64,000 nt of DNA from Talaromyces rugulosus (lineage: Eukaryota > Ascomycota > Eurotiomycetes > Eurotiales > Trichocomaceae). How positions within the stretch are numbered: position 1 is the first letter of the stretch; every line of letters begins with the position of its first letter. Both the position numbers and the translations under genes were made by a program. Shown piece after piece: positions 32,682-44,982 of the stretch. A model generated the notes under the pieces. That model searched no databases. It worked only from the letters and a program-made list of their open reading frames with translations, and had not been told where the DNA came from. The DNA is taken from assembly GCF_013368755.1 (NCBI RefSeq), contig NC_049565.1, positions 1,984,001 to 2,048,000 of the forward strand, read 5' to 3'.

Positions 32682-35600
32682 CTAGAGACACTATATCACT
32701 TTCGTTAGCCGGACAAAGCTTTAGAAAGACATTAATGTACCAAACATTGAAATGGTCGACCTACCTGCCAGTAGTAACTGGTCTGATATGTGCACGTATA
32801 CGGTGAAGCACAGAAAAAACTTCCCGTCCAGTTCAATCCTCCGCACTGTCCATAATGGTCCACAGCTGTAGGAGCTGCTAGAGCAAGAATATTCTCTGAC
32901 GCATGCTCTGCCACGACTACTACATATGACGACGGGTTCGTGGTCGGCATTCCCGGGAAAATACTGGCATCAACAACAAAGAGATTGTCAGTGCCGTATA
33001 CGAGGGTGTTAAGATCTACAACGGCAGACCCATTAAGACGGCCATCGTCGGTGCCGATTTTGCAAGTCCCTATTAAAAGTTGAGATTAGACTTGTGGTGG
33101 CTTTGCAGAGGAAACAATTATACCTAGCCAATGGTTCGAACGTCTGTTCGTGTATGACACCGTCATCTAATGTCAAACTTAGTAAGGATGCGATTCAATA
33201 TGATCATAATATGATGCAGAAGACATACATCATTGACAAAATCGGTCACGGACTCATTAGCAGGTGGGTATGTCCAGGTGAGATTAGCCACGTTTTCCAG
33301 CGCACTTTGCAGATTGACAATGCCTTGAATGACCGCCTGGATATCATTTTCATCTTGTAAGTACGGTAGTGTCGACACAACTGTATTCAAACCAGCCGTA
33401 ATTGTCATTCGGCCACGCGAAGTTGCTCCCCTGCCGAGGTACTGGCTCATGGTCATTGCATCTGAGGACTTTTATCAGCAGGTCTTATTGTCGATATTAT
33501 AGAAAACCGACATACTACCGTCAGCGGTTCCATCCGACCCTTCAACGCGGGACGTCCATTGTAGTTGACGAACAATACCATCAGCGCCTTCAATCTCGTC
33601 CCAGAACCTGCATTTATGATTAACTCCACGTTAGATGAGAAATGCATGGTTAGACGTACATTGGTCCAATGTTCGGTGCCGCTTGCGTCAAGATACCAGT
33701 CCGGCTGTCTAAATGTTGTCAACGAGTCTATTATATTTCAAGAGCGACTATTTTACTTACTCAAGTAATTCGCGGCGTCAGTCTCGTTCGGATCGGTGTA
33801 TGCCGCGTAGAAGTCATAAAATACCACATCTGGGTGGGTAATGACGGTATCGGTCTTCCCTCATTAGTGAATTTAAGAAGCAAATAGAACGAGTACCCAC
33901 ATTAACATGATCATCCAAATTATAACCCACGGGAAGATCAATCCATGAGGTGTTCGATATCATTGTTGGACCATCAGTCGACGATTGAACTATTTGCAAC
34001 TGGTCCGTGGGTCCAATACCACCTATTATAGTCAGAAAAATCATAACTAAGAAAGACATGTCTTTCTTACTTCGCATAAGGATCTTCGCGGTGCCAAATG
34101 TTCCGGCTGATAGAATGACTCTTCCTGTGACCGAGGTCAAGTTCACGGTTCCTTCATAGCCCCCATCTAAGTATGCTTCCACCTCCACTCCCGTGACATG
34201 GCCTCCGGTTCTGGTCACTCTCTTGACAGTTGTGTTCATCCAGAGCTGAAAGTTGCTTCGAGCACTCGCAGTCTCTAGATATGTGGCCATTGGCCCACCA
34301 CGTTCACCGTGGGAGAACATATACTCAGTATGTCCGTACGTGTGATTCTTCAGCTCAGGTTGATCATTGACGGTTATGGACTGCCAGCCTGAAGCTGCCA
34401 ACCCGCTTGATATTATGTCGAACCCTTGTTGCAAGTATAACTGCCCGTCAGTCGAAGGGTGATCGGTTCCAGGTATACGAGAGAACACCCTATCCGTGGC
34501 ACTCTGCATATCGGCGGACTGCCAACCAGTGGGGAAATTATAATCCCAATCCAGCGAATATGGCTAAACCGGGCTATGTGAGTTCCACTAGAAAAATTCA
34601 CCTAAGATACTCTGTCCACTCACCTTCCACCAAAGTCCTGCATTAACCGCCGTTCCCCCGCCCAAGACACAACCTTCCATCTGATCCGTGTCCGTGCATG
34701 CGATGCCATCAGAGTCGTGCCAGATCTGATTGCAAAGACCAGGGACGTCAAAGCGTGTCAAATTTGTGCCATCCAGCCAGTCGGGTTTCATGGTACCACC
34801 CCAACGCCCAGAGGACGGCGGGCCCTTTTCGATAAGCAAAACACTCTTCCCACTCTCACTGAGTTTATCGGCGATTGGGATACCTCCTGCTCCACCACCA
34901 ACCACAATATAGTCAAAAACAGAGCCGCTGGGTACTGGAACCGGTGTGGGTGTTGATGAACCGCCGCCACCTCCACAGTCTCCGGTCACAGTCTTCGTGG
35001 CAAGGGCAGCCCAGTCATCATAAGACGAATTAGCAGCATTACTGTCTAGAGTTGCAACCCAGATGTCCTGGGCGTCATGCTGCACTAATGAAACATTGTT
35101 CGGACAAGAGGGATTGGTGGGTGATGCAATTGCCTGGGCCCATGCAAGAACTAAATTGCCTTTGCTGGTAGATACAGCACCTGTCGTGCCGGTTTGATTC
35201 CACGAAAAACAGTTTTGGCACCGGAAGATCAAAGTATAGTCCGTATCGGTAATGGTTGACGAAATCTGGGTGAGCGTTGCATTGCCTGTGTACAGATCGG
35301 GCATCACATAACCACCAGCAAATCGGAAGGATGTTAAAATGGTCCCGTTGTACGGATAAGCCATCAACAGCAAGTTGTTGACCATCGAGCCTCCCAGAGA
35401 AATTCCGCACCATCCTGCAGATGTCGAATTGGTCGACGAGCATTGCTTGAGCCGATCAAAGTAAGTGACATTTTCAACCTTTTTCCTAGATGAGTTCAGA
35501 AACACTGACAAGATATCCAATGAATTCGGTTGCATCCGTTGTCAACGCGTCACTCGGAAGAGTGAGACCAAATGTCATGCCACCTTGCGTCGAGCTGGAG

Positions 35601-35816
35601 GGAACCGGCCAGGTATCGAAAGTGATCCCGGTCCCAGGGTCTTCGTAGACCGTTGCTGTGGAACTTTGGGCCAGACATAATTCAATGACTGGTGTTTATT
35701 TGTAAGGTCAGTAAATTGTCAAGATCATCTCGCAGCAGCTAGAGAAGGAGAGAAAGCTTATTTGTACGTGGTAATGCGGCAATAAGCGTCTGCACTAGAT
35801 TATCGAAGATCATCAT
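32682..35816 (-). CDS. cdh: Cellobiose dehydrogenase (cytochrome + GMC flavin domain + CBM1)
   Basis: Twelve exons encode about 828 aa: 35816-35768, 35688-35510, 35445-34624, 34563-34071, 34022-33901, 33854-33761, 33708-33660, 33607-33519, 33461-33229, 33166-33124, 33069-32765 and 32690-32682. CDH oxidises cellobiose and cello-oligosaccharides outside the cell and passes electrons through its heme domain to acceptors such as lytic polysaccharide monooxygenases. A signal peptide (to about residue 24, ending LCLA) is split by intron 1. The cytochrome domain covers about 25-230, with likely heme ligands Met97 (GGSMVNN) and His199 (VQHDAQ). A Gly/Ser/Thr/Pro linker (about 233-251) precedes the FAD-binding VVGGGAGG of the GMC oxidoreductase. 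The GMC active-site His is in RSNHWLGTCKIG and the Asn in TNPSSYVVVVAEH. A CBM1 (YGQCGG...CTYQTSYYWQCL) closes the protein. Its last residues come from a 9-nt exon. All junctions keep the frame. Confidence 0.93.
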
Positions 35817-36990
35817 CTTGGCCAAGACTCTATGCATACTATGACATCGTTACGTTAAGGAGTAATTTCTTGGAAAGACAGGCTTACGGCCGGGGGTGAA
35901 CAATGTAAATAACTAGTTTATTCCATACACTGCTACGGAAAATGCACCACACGAATCCGTCGGACCAATTTTAATGTTACGGCCTAATCAATTTAAAACC
36001 GGGCAGCTCAAGCCTCAAAATTATAGCGCGAATAATAACAGTACATCGTGACATTAAACAAACACTTTGAAAAACAGATCTACCAATTAACTAAATTGCG
36101 GAGCTAATTCCTGGAATAATTGCTTGCCGATAATTAGTGAAACAGCCCCGAGGCTACATAAAACAAAAAAAGGGACCGGGTGGTGCAGTTGGCAATGCAA
36201 CCCTGAAGGTCTCTATTATAAAATAGAGATATGAGTATCTAGGGAGGATCTAGCAAGCTTTAAGACTAATTCACTGAGGGCTCTGGTGATCTAATGGTGC
36301 ATGTGAGCCCGGCTGGGGTGCAAGGCTCCCCTCTTCTCATCTGAGAATATTTGAACAAATGTAACCCTGAGAAGGCCACTCATGTATAATAGATTGGGCC
36401 TCTAGCGAACATGTCTATCACAACCTTAGGCTGCATATGGACAATAAATATGATTACTAGTACTGCTACTGCTACAACATAAAACAAAAAGGCACGTGCG
36501 GTTTCTACTATTGCCGACATTCCGAATATGCGATGCCGCATAGATCCATAGTGTCGTGTTTCAAAAGATGAGGAATTCGGCTGGCACTTTTAGTAATCAA
36601 TTTGTTTCCCCAGTTTTATACTGTTGAGCCAATGCTAAGTGCATATATCGGGGTCGAAAGTTAGACAGTCTAGACTTTCGAAATCTAACAGAAAATGAAA
36701 GGCCAAGTTCTTGTCACTTGAGGTTCTTATCAGCGTATGCCCGATGGCCATCTCAATACTGCCATGGTGGAACGGTAACTCTGATATATAATGGAAGGAT
36801 ATACTATCCCTTTGATGCATTTAGATGAAGTTAAACATCCAGTCCTATTAGCAGAGACAAGGGAAATGCAGTGTCTGATAATTGGTGCAATTCCTCCCAG
36901 TCGGCTCATCACTTCCCTCCTGCAACCACACTTCCCAATAATCGCTCGAGGATGACGACCCATTGCTTTGTAGGGAACAAGCCACAAAGT
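35817..36990. other. AT-rich intergenic region upstream of CDH
   Basis: About 1.2 kb without a coding frame. It should hold the CDH promoter. Near 36178-36345 is a GC-richer patch with a GGTGGTGCAGTTGGC segment that vaguely resembles a tRNA D-arm, but no complete tRNA can be folded by eye. No transposon ends were seen. Confidence 0.5.
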
Positions 36991-37494
36991 TTAACTCTGG
37001 TTATCACCTGTCAGTACATTGCCCTCATATAAAAAAAATGAAGAACACTCACGCCTTCCCCATTGGCTAGTCTCTATAGTCTCAACGGTATCTCCCTCTA
37101 AACCCCAGGCCGATGAGTTCGATGTCTGACCGAGCACAAGGGGCTTGTACGAAGATGTCGTGCTATTCAATGGAGCAATATTCACCCACGCAGACGTGTT
37201 GGCCGATTGCATGGTGCCATCTGAATAAATGGTATAATATTCGGCACCATCTTCGGGACCAAGGACAGGCTTGGTTGCTGATAAAGGTGTTAATTGGTTG
37301 TAAGTATTTGACATACAGAATAATTTAGGTTACTTACAGTCATTGGGATCCGTCTGCAGGTAGTAATGAACTATAGGGTCGCTGACGGATCGAATTTGTG
37401 AAGCATGGAATATTGGCGTCGCTGCCGGGGATGCTGGAGCCCCGAAAGCAATACCGCTTGACAGAAGTATCAACCCTAGGATTGGAAGCACCAT
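36991..37494 (-). CDS. Small secreted protein of unknown function
   Basis: Three exons (37494-37338, 37277-37053, 37007-36991) encode 132 aa. A clear signal peptide (VLPILGLILLSSGIAFG, cleavage near residue 19) leads into a mature protein with no cysteine. The mature part has several N-glycosylation sequons (NDS, NTS, NST, NSS) and is rich in Ser and Thr. The core (EDGAEYYTIYSDGTMQSANTS and later SAWGLEGDTVETIETSQWG) reads like a compact beta-rich domain. I do not recognise the family. It is the next gene upstream of CDH in the same orientation, about 1.2 kb away. Effector, cell-wall or CDH-accessory roles are all speculative. Splice junctions keep the frame and the last exon is only 17 nt. 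Confidence 0.8.
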
Positions 37495-38343
37495 GGTGGC
37501 TTTATTGGATTGCTCTAACGATGTCAAGAAAAGCAGGACGCTGTCGCGGTGCTGAGCTCTAATCAACAATTGTGGAAATGAATAAGCTCATATACTTGCC
37601 ACTCTCTAGGTAGTGATTTTAAATAATATGTGATAGATATAGTGGCTTTGTATCATGTTTCATATTGATTCAAAATGAGTAAAATTTCATTTGCCCGTCT
37701 CTGGGCCTGCAATGTCAGGTTCAAGTGTCACATTAAATTTAAATTGAAATGCACCTATTCTCAGAGCCAATAGGAACGTATAATAAAAAATAAAATGAAC
37801 CAAAGCTTACAAGAATGCTACCTCACTTAGTGTTGATAATCAATTATTATCTTTCATAGCTTTCGAGTATATGCGGAATATCGGGATTTGAAACAATCAA
37901 TTGATAAACAAGGATAGGGATAAGAGCGACGATCCTCGATCATATAAAGCGTAACCCTTCGCCCTAGCACTAATTAAGTTAATGCCAACCGTTGTTAAGA
38001 AATCGTTTTAACAATGATAGAAAAGGCCTTGTCAGTTGTTTAGAGCATCGATGTCCTATAGTTTATAAAAATAAACTATAAAATTACGGATTTCTTTGAC
38101 CCCTGGATTGTCAAGAGTAGGAAAAGTGATGTAAGTTCCCTATTTAGAACAAAAACTTACAGATATATGCAATTTCTGCAACATGTCACAGTAAGAAGAT
38201 CACATACTGGATATCCGCCATGCAATGAAAATAGAAAAAGCCACAAGGGACAAAAATAAAGAAGCAATACAATAACTATCGCTATGCCACCACGAATCGT
38301 ATACACATATGATAGAAATAAAAATAAAAAGAATGGAAAAATA
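37495..38343. other. AT-rich intergenic region, no gene seen
   Basis: Sequence upstream of the small secreted protein gene and downstream of choline kinase. Only very short frames are present. A-rich runs near 38220-38340 fit a 3' flank. Confidence 0.5.
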
Positions 38344-40836
38344 CTAATAATTCACAATCTTCGATTTGATCACTTCCAAAAGTTCCCCAGGAAGCTCATC
38401 CTCTCGAACTAGGCCCATAGCCAAGACATCGGCCCAGAAGAACAGAGCCCGGTCTTGGGAGTAGGCAAGATAGTCGAATTCGTCGCTTTCCTGGTTCTCT
38501 TGTGCGGCCTCGGTATGATTGTTGTTGTCGGTTTGGTTAATATCATGGTTATTATTGAGTAGTGTTGATGGGTGTTCTGGTTCCTCCATTGCTGGGATCT
38601 TGGCTTGTACGATACCCCAGGCAACCCATTGTGCCGAGTTGGCGACTCGCCATAGCCGAGTTTGCCGCATGAGATGCTGGATTTCGGTTTCGAAGGAGTC
38701 TTCATGATGCAAACGATCGGGCTCAGAGTATAAATTGGCCGTGGCGATGGCAGGTGCATCCAAAGAAAAAGCGGCTAGGCGGGGAGTACTAATGGACGCA
38801 GGGGCGATATCTGGAGTAACAAGTGGAGAATATCCAGGGCCAACTTGCGAGTGGTGGGAGATGTAAGCAGAGATAAACCGGTGCTGTTCTTCGGGGGTTG
38901 GATAGGCGCGTGTATTGCATGCCCACGACCTTTCCGCATCATGGTAATTGTAGCACCATTCGGTAAAGTGATTAGCAAACTCAAGGCCACGAGTGTTAGC
39001 TGACGAGTATTCAAAGTCGATGACAACGAGCTGTTTGTGCGAGTTGGCCGGCAGAAGCAAGGGCGATTCTTCCTCGGGTTCAAGGCGAAGGAGATTGCCG
39101 TACTGGGTCTAAAATCAAGTCAATAAAACCTCCTTTCTGATACACGGTGTAGTAGCTTACATCGTTGTGGGCAAACACGAGCTGCCGCTTGATCTCCTTC
39201 ATGCCCCCCATGTGATCGGCAAGCCAGATCCGGTAGTTCTCAACAGCCTTTCGGAACGTTGCCCAGGGCACACCACACACGAATCCCCGTTGGCGCCAGG
39301 CTTCCGGCCGGCCTGTCTGGCCCGACAGGATCTCCCCATCGAGCCAGGAGATGACCTGCTCGCAGCGATCTACCCATTTGTCCCAGTTGCGAAACACAAA
39401 TGGACCGGCCTGGCGTTCGTGTTCTAGCAGTTCAATCCCGTCATGAAGCTCTCTCATTCGCTTGGCTATTTGTCGTGAGGTTTCGGGGACTCGTAACTCT
39501 CTAGGAGTCAGTGGATGTGCGTTGAAATACTCTTCAAACCGCCCGTTATTGAATGTACCCAAAACACGCGGTCCAATGTTCTGTCGCCCTAGTCGACGTA
39601 GTATCTGTAGTTCCCCTTCGCGGTCAATCAGATGCTCTACCTGTGGACCATATATACGAAGAAGTAGTTTTCTGTATTTTGTCAGTTCACCGTAAAGACA
39701 CTTGCGCATCTGGGCATGCTCACGGAGGTGGTCGATTCGGCATCAGCTTGTGAATCCTTTCTGAATTCTGGCGCGCGAGCTTCGGAGGCTTCACCACATA
39801 GACGGCGTTTGTCAGGGCACCGCTCAGACGAGTAACTTCAATATCACCACAGCTGTCCATACCAACTCTCCGCCACCCTTTTAGGCGAAGGGTATGGGCA
39901 AGGCGAAGAATCTCTGCTTTGAAGGTCAACCAGTGATTGGTTTCCTTTGACGCCCGAGTCTGCTGATCAGAACCGGACAGGAGGTTTTCTGACGAGGCTC
40001 CCCCGTTGTATGCCAACGTCTTCGTGTTATCTAGAATAGCATCGACGCTGGGAACGCCAGTCTCGTCATAATAGTCCGAATCAGACCCAGAGCCACGCCT
40101 AAGTCCTTTGGAGCGGCTATGGTGATGTCGTCTTGACGGGTGACGAGTGAGAGCGTTTCCCTGATCCTTTGAAGTCGTTGCATAATGATGTAGAATCTTC
40201 TCTAACTGGTCCAACGCCAGTCCCTTTTCCGGGCCAAAAGAATGCTGCTGCATTTCGTCCAGAGAGAAACTGCTGTCGCTTCTGGCGGCGCTAGTACCAG
40301 TATCAGCAGCAGTGCGCTTGCCCTGTTCCTGGCGCAACCAGTCTAAGACCTGGCTGAACAAGACTTGCTCGGACTTGCCAGTACTCTGGGTGTCCTCGTC
40401 GTCATCCTGAGAATCTAGACGCAGAGTGGAAATTTGACTGCGAAGAGAATAGACTGGCGACGGCTGCAATATCGGAGACCTGGCAGATATTCGCCTGGCA
40501 ACGGGGGCTCTGTACTGCTTTGTGGTGGTGGCCTCCTTCGAAGTTGCTGCAGCTCCCTGGTCTCCGTTACTCTGAAGAGAGACTTGCGAAGCTGAGAGAT
40601 CAGGTGTGCGATCCTCTAGACGGAGTTAGATATGTGACGTGTGACATGTGACAGAAGAACAGAGCCGCAGGCGCCAATCACTTTTAGCTACAGTGATACA
40701 CAGGCTAAACACAGCGTATGCAGGGGAGCATTGCAGAAGAGAATAAATAAGAAGACAAAAATAGAAGAACAAATCACGTACCGGAATGGGTGGTGGTCTC
40801 GTGACCTCCGCGATCACCCTGGGCGGAAGGCGGCAT
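38344..40836 (-). CDS. Choline/ethanolamine kinase (long fungal form)
   Basis: Four exons (40836-40782, 40615-39724, 39671-39161, 39108-38344) encode about 740 aa. The enzyme phosphorylates choline (possibly also ethanolamine), the first step of the Kennedy pathway to phosphatidylcholine. The kinase core starts near residue 240 with a choline-kinase N-terminal segment (GWRRVG...VTRLSGALTNAVYVV) and KLLLRIYGPQVEHLIDREGEL. The catalytic loop FAHNDTQYGNLLRLEP is assembled across intron 3, and the metal-binding VVIDFEYSSANTRGLEFANHF follows. The first 240 residues are Ser/Arg/Gln-rich, probably disordered and regulatory, as in other filamentous fungi. The start ATG at 40836 was chosen because its short exon joins in frame through a good intron; the downstream frame has no earlier ATG. 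A Gln/Asn/His-rich insertion lies near residues 655-690. Confidence 0.93.
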
Positions 40837-41632
40837 CCTTTCTTCCTTCCTGTTCTGCGCTGCTGTCGTCGCCTCAACACGTTCTTTGCAGTGGCAAACG
40901 CTCCCAGCGAAGACCCATGAATCACTTGGAAAAGGATACACTCAAATCGAGCTGCTTCACGGAGACGCTTGACGACGCCCAACGTTGTGCGATGATAGCG
41001 AAATCAGATAGATGAAAGGGGGGCGAACGAGCGACCAGGCAGCAAACAAGAGATAAGGCGCGCACATCAAATACTGATAAGCGCAACCAGACCCAAAATT
41101 GAAAGGATCCAGAGAAGGGGGAAGAAAAGAGTCAAAACTGGGTCGGCTCTGGATTTTTAGTTTTTGGGTATGGATTCTGAGTGGGCACAAGACATTTTAT
41201 TTTTGCCTCTAATCAAGGTTCCAGTGTTCAGTGTACCGCGTCCACCGTTGCCGTTGCCGAGAAACTCGCTCAGGTGTTTTAATGGGCCCCACCGCATCCG
41301 GCCGAGTTATCGCCAGAGGAGCAGTGTGTGTATCTCGTTGATACATATACGCATTTATATACACATATGAGCCGCCACTGGACATGCATATGCAGCGGAC
41401 AGCACACAGGGCAAATTACGGCATGTAGCGACAGCCAGCAACAGCGCCATCCACAGGCGATCAGGACGCTGGTTGGCTACGCCCCTGCTCGATCGGCCTT
41501 GGCAGATCGACGTCAGACATCATCAGACATCAACAGATCAGATCCTCTTTTATACAGGGAAATGATGTATGTGTATGCGCATGCGCTGTATTATCTACAT
41601 ACCCTAATTGACTAACTGTTGCGTTGCCGAGG
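40837..41632. other. Intergenic region between choline kinase and the phosphoesterase
   Basis: This region holds the choline kinase promoter and leader and the 3' flank of the phosphoesterase. Short alternating TATAC/CATATG stretches occur near 41340-41380. No gene was seen. Confidence 0.5.
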
Positions 41633-43817
41633 CTAATTGTGATACGAGACACTATAGACCTTGAACCCGCTGGCGCTGCTGGTGCCGTTCTTTAGATCCC
41701 CGTCCGTCCCAATGCTTAGATAGCTCTTTTTTTTCGGGAGCGCATACTGCACAGTGTATCCCTTGCCGTTTCCGAGATAGGAAATCTTGAAGTCGGCTGC
41801 CAGGCTCTCCTTTTCAGCTGGCACGAGGATTCCTCCCAGGGTGATCCAGCGGCCGTCCAGCCCGCTCGAGATGCGGAAGACCCCGCTTTCGCTGCCCTGA
41901 GAGTAGTGAATGACCCAGCGCTGGTTTTTGCTCTTGTGATCCGAAGTCGCGGGGCTGATCGAGACGAATCCGCTGCTGTTCGCATTCGCAGATGGGTTGG
42001 TGAGAGCGAAATCATTCATCTCAAAGGTCAGGTATCTGCCCTCGGTCAAATAACCAATGACCTCCTTGAACCCGTCCTCAAAGAAGAGTGCGTCTTCTAG
42101 CGTCTGCTCTCCATATGGAACCGCTGGCCGTTGTTCGGTGTAGGTCGCGAGACAGAGAGATGTTCCATCGAAATTACCGCTTGCGTCTTGGTGAGGTTTA
42201 TCGGCAACGGGGACCTCGGGGATGCTGTAGTTGGGCTGATTATGAATCTATTAGCTTCGGTGTTCCCGAAAAGTCAGCGATGATACTCACGCTAGAAAAA
42301 TCAAAAGCGTTGACATAGTCGCACATATGCTGGCGACGCCAAGGACCCATGCCCGCCAGCTCATAGTCGCGGTATCCTTTGGCCTCGAGCCACTTTTCTA
42401 TAAACAGAATCTGAGAGTTATGGTCGCACCGCTCACTGAAAACTCGTCCACCACGGGTCCATGGCGATACGATCCAGGCTGGGACGCGAAATCCGGGGCC
42501 TGTGTATACTTGGCCAAAGGTACCCAAAGGATCTTCCATCCACTCGCCAGTTGTGCCGGCCGGGGAGTGGAAAGGAGTCACAGCATCGCCGAAACCGCCA
42601 GTTTCTGATAGAAAAAGTCAGGTCAACAAGTTCCGGAATGACAACACAGGGGAATACTGCCTACCGTCATACGAAACAATCAACGCAGTGGAATTGTACT
42701 TTGGACTGCTAGTAACTGCGTTGAAGATCTGTTGCTGTAGCCAGGCCCCGTCCTTTGGCATCCATGGAGGATGTTCTGCCAGCTCATTTTGTCCAACGAT
42801 AACGCTGACCATGGGGAGCGATCCGTTGGCGGCGGCGGCAGTGAAGTCGTCTAGTGTGTACAGAAACGAATTGCCGTGCTCATACAACGCAGAACCAGGG
42901 CCTGCATCTTGGTATTGTTTGAACCAGGCGTTTGGGTTGTCATCGAAGTTGTCTGTGTCTTGCCACACCTGCCAACTTACCCCAATGCGTTCGTACACCT
43001 CAAAGATCGTTTCCCAGGTCAGCGGATAGCAGGAGTAATCGCCACCTAGGCCCGTTTCACAGCCTGTGCTTACTATCAGTTATCCATTTCACGATAACAA
43101 GAGTTTTCATGCCATACCAGGGGTCTCGTTGTTATCGATGTAGGCTCCAACTGTCCCATTTGGGTTGGTCGGACTGCCAGGGGCATTGATGGTACCACTA
43201 ACCCACGTCGCGCGGTTTGCATTTGTCGCAGTGATTTGACCTTCCTGATACATGTCGTTGAGGGTATAACCCTCGGCCATGGCAAAATGGACCGGGAGAT
43301 CGTCTCTTTTAAAGTAACCCCAGCTCCACGGCGTGTTATTCGTCGCCCAGTGGTTGTTCAGATCGCCGTTGAGAGAGGCCTGGTTCGACTCGTAACCGTT
43401 GTCGCCGGCTACCATGCATTGTGTCGCATCCGACCAGTTTCCGCCTAGGTAATTCAGATACCATGGGAGTAGATAATCTGTTGTGTTGGTCAGGTCTTGG
43501 TTAACCTCCCTGGTCTGGATGTTAACAAGATTACTTCTTTAGGGAATAGATGGACTGACTGATACCATACGGACCGTCCATCCGCATTGACTTGAACATT
43601 AGGATCATTGAATCCCCTCACGCCGGCCATAGTTCCGAAATACTATGCACGGAGATGAGTCTGGTAATCACTTCAGAGGGAAGAATATTGTCCCTACATG
43701 GTTGAAAGCTCTGTTTTCTTGCATGAAGAGCACGACATGGTCAATCTCTTCCAGCCCGGCGCTGACTGGACTGGCTCCGAATGCCAAAGCCAGAGCGACG
43801 CCCAGGGTGAATGCCAT
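41633..43817 (-). CDS. Secreted phospholipase C-type phosphoesterase
   Basis: Six exons (43817-43698, 43642-43566, 43509-43118, 43063-42665, 42604-42291, 42235-41633) encode 634 aa. The protein belongs to the phosphoesterase family (PF04185) that includes bacterial non-haemolytic phospholipase C and fungal acid phosphatases or PLCs. It probably cleaves phospholipid head groups outside the cell. A signal peptide covers residues 1-21 (AFTLGVALALAFGASPVSA). The catalytic N-terminal block is [27 protein letters not shown]. Further motifs are SYDETGGFGDAVTPFHSP (across intron 4) and WIVSPWTRGGRVFSERCDHNSQI. The C-terminal part from about residue 434 (PNYSIPEVP onward) is a separate beta-rich domain resembling those at the end of fungal PLCs. 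Intron 2 was placed to read SVW-EVNQDLT, avoiding a stop. Substrate is not determinable here. Confidence 0.92.
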
Positions 43818-44982
43818 GATGGGCAGTAGTAAGTATGAATTTAGTACGTCAAACCTACGCTGCTAGAGTGTTTTGATACTACTCGAGGGAGAAAAAAAAA
43901 TAGAAAAAATAAAAAAAATAAAAAGGTGAGAAAGAAAACAATATTATTGATGCCGGTCTCCGTACCGGCACCGAGATTAGCAACGACGACCCTGGCGGGG
44001 TAGTCCAATGCCTGCAAGGGCAATACTAAACAGCTTGGAATAATATCGCCATGAGTCTTGGTTTCTATTACTACTACCACTACGTTACACTCCGCGTGCG
44101 GAGTAAAGTACTAATGCACGCCGGTCGAGTGATAGAGATAAGGATATGCACGTGATGGGGTGGGATATGCTCTGTGGTTGAAGCCGTGAAGGCGTAAAGG
44201 CGCAAAATTGGCGAACTAGATCGCTAGGGTTGACGCTAAGATGATGCTTTAATGCTTGGTATGACGCTTTGACCGACCGATGAGCCGGTTTTTAAACGTT
44301 GATTTTTTTTTAGTTTTTTTTTAACAAAGATTACTGCGACGTGTATGTTTATTTCATCATGCATTAGTGCGGTAGAAAAGACCGGTATATAGCAACATTT
44401 GAAGACAAAGAAGTGCCAAGCAAGGAGCGACGCATGCGTATGTTTGGGGGGGGGGGGGTTAGGACATCAAGTGACTCACTAATAAGACGAAAGAATCGAA
44501 GTGGGTCTAGACCCTTATATATTATTGAAATGTTCAATGTTACATCAAGGTTTGCGTATAAATGATATGTGTGACGCTAAATCAGCCAGCGTGCCTCAGT
44601 GAGCACTTGTATGTATATAAAATACATGAAGGATCAAGACTCTTTATATAGGCATTATTAGTAGGCGTTGGCGGTGTAAGCATTGCTGGGCGCATTATTC
44701 AGCGCTGGCGTTCGGTCGGGGACGCCTAAGGCAGCCTTAGCTCTTAGGCAGGCAGCTAGCCACAACCGTGAGCTCTAATTAATCAAAAGTTGTGAAGCAA
44801 GAACTCATGCAAACTTCATTTAGGAAAACTCGTGGGCTCAGTACTCAGGATCCTCCCTGGCTTCGGGCGGGCGATGTAAACAACAAAAACAGGAAACGTC
44901 TGCGTCGCGTTCATAGAGCGACAACCTCGGTCCTCTCTTTCGTGAATCGCATCGAGCGCCGCGGGCTGAAGGATATCCTGCA
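43818..44982. other. Intergenic region with poly-A, poly-G and a palindrome
   Basis: The upstream flank of the phosphoesterase. It contains an A-rich tract near 43892-43925, the perfect-arm palindrome ACTCCGC-GT-GCGGAGT at 44089-44104, and a 13-nt G run at 44446-44458. No coding frame is convincing. Confidence 0.5.
44089..44104. repeat. Inverted repeat ACTCCGC-GT-GCGGAGT
   Basis: Two 7-bp arms separated by 2 bp. It overlaps in sequence with the TACTCCGTA type 9-mer of the gene-empty region. It could be a binding site for a dimeric factor or simply a member of that dispersed motif family. Confidence 0.6.

Noticed and set aside
32500..32691. Hydrophobic 63-codon minus-strand frame
   Set aside because: It begins inside the final CDH exon and is better read as the 3' UTR once the CBM1 end is spliced.
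36178..36345. tRNA-like segment (GGTGGTGCAGTTGGC)
   Set aside because: No T-arm GTTCGA box or complete cloverleaf follows, so it is probably chance or a degenerate fragment.
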